In this document: positions 63,785 to 64,000 of the stretch, in pieces
Position numbering within the stretch: the stretch's first letter is position 1
How the letters are laid out: the number at the start of each line of letters is the position of its first letter
Assembly (NCBI RefSeq): GCF_003116815.1
Contig: NZ_QDKQ01000057.1
Coordinates: 62,001-126,000, forward strand
DNA: 64,000 nt
Reading direction: 5' to 3'
Source of the DNA: Caulobacter endophyticus
GTDB taxonomy: Bacteria; Pseudomonadota; Alphaproteobacteria; Caulobacterales; Caulobacteraceae
Program-made: the position numbers and the translations under genes
The notes under the pieces: generated by a model
The model's input: only the letters and a program-made list of their open reading frames with translations
Database searches by the model: none
What the model was told of the DNA's origin: nothing

Positions 63785-64000
63785 ATGACCGCCCCGTCGA
63801 CCGCCGCCGCCGCTCTCATCGTCTCGCCGGATCACCAGCTTCCGGTGGGCGAGCTGTCGCGCCGGCTGGCGGCCGAACTGGCGGCCGCGGCGATGATCTG
63901 CCGCGAGTGCGAGCACGTGGCGGGCGAACTGGCCACCGGCGGCGCGGCGCTCGAGAACATCACCCGCCTGCAGGCCCTGGACGAGCTGAGCCAGCGCCTT
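63785..64000 (+). CDS. partial gene after cheD (CheU position)
   Basis: An ATG 63785 opens a frame of 72 codons that runs off the window. Ala-rich and helical (LSRRLAAELAAAAMICREC, NITRLQALDELSQRL) with good codon bias. In Caulobacter crescentus the gene after cheD is called cheU, of unknown function; the match here is by position and partial sequence, not by full domain. Confidence 0.6.
   Translation, partial: MTAPSTAAAALIVSPDHQLPVGELSRRLAAELAAAAMICRECEHVAGELATGGAALENITRLQALDELSQRL

Overview
The window is about 68-70% GC chromosomal sequence with almost no room between genes. It looks like a Caulobacter or very close relative. Supporting signs are the chemotaxis operon order (mcp-cheX-cheY-cheA-cheW-cheR-cheB-cheY-cheD-next gene), the abundance of TonB-dependent receptors, GANTC methylation sites, a PTS-type GlcNAc locus with a SIS-family deaminase, and dispersed inverted CCCCTC-rich intergenic repeats. 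No rRNA, integrase, IS element, CRISPR array or replication origin was seen. One tRNA, Ser(CGA), is present.

Layout. 1-5.4 kb: acetyl-CoA acetyltransferase divergent from the PHA regulator PhaR, two small proteins, a second thiolase and a sulfite-oxidase-fold protein. 5.4-11.3 kb: a membrane protein, a divergent GT2/ArnT-like glycosyltransferase pair, HMG-CoA lyase, and a SpsF-like cytidylyltransferase with an aldo/keto reductase. 11.4-21.1 kb: a molybdenum block made of XdhC, moaC-moaB-moaE-moaD-moaA, MocA and a two-subunit molybdohydroxylase, interrupted by a cluster of very small unknown genes next to a LuxR-type HTH gene. 21.3-31.5 kb: a siroheme-synthase-like protein, purH behind a ZTP riboswitch, a dienelactone-hydrolase-family protein, a TonB receptor, an RluA-family pseudouridine synthase, a Gly/Tyr-rich exported protein, an MBL-fold protein that has lost most metal ligands, a thioesterase and the tRNA. 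31.6-34 kb: LacI regulator divergent from an MFS exporter.

34-46.9 kb is a complete chito-oligosaccharide/GlcNAc utilisation locus. A TonB receptor, a GH20 hexosaminidase, an EIIA-HPr-EI fusion and an EIIC-EIIB-EIIB permease run leftward. A GntR regulator, a SIS-type GlcN-6-P deaminase and NagA run rightward. Repeated AATTGGTAT-like boxes lie in the divergent promoter region. Together they would import, cleave, phosphorylate, deacetylate and deaminate GlcNAc.

46.9-52.8 kb: an Lrp-type regulator, a DUF6356-like protein, an amino acid permease, a lipoprotein subtilase with a 24-proline tract, and an acyl-CoA dehydrogenase behind a 12-bp palindrome. 53-64 kb: a soluble globin-coupled chemoreceptor, then the main chemotaxis operon beginning with a membrane MCP. 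It runs off the right edge inside the gene after cheD.

Most of the window is ordinary core genome. The least explained part is 16.8-18.3 kb: several tiny genes beside an HTH gene, with reading frames that appear broken or overprinted. Other points worth checking are the ZTP riboswitch with an enlarged linker, the ligand-less MBL protein, the siroheme synthase with a half methyltransferase domain, and the tandem EIIB domains.
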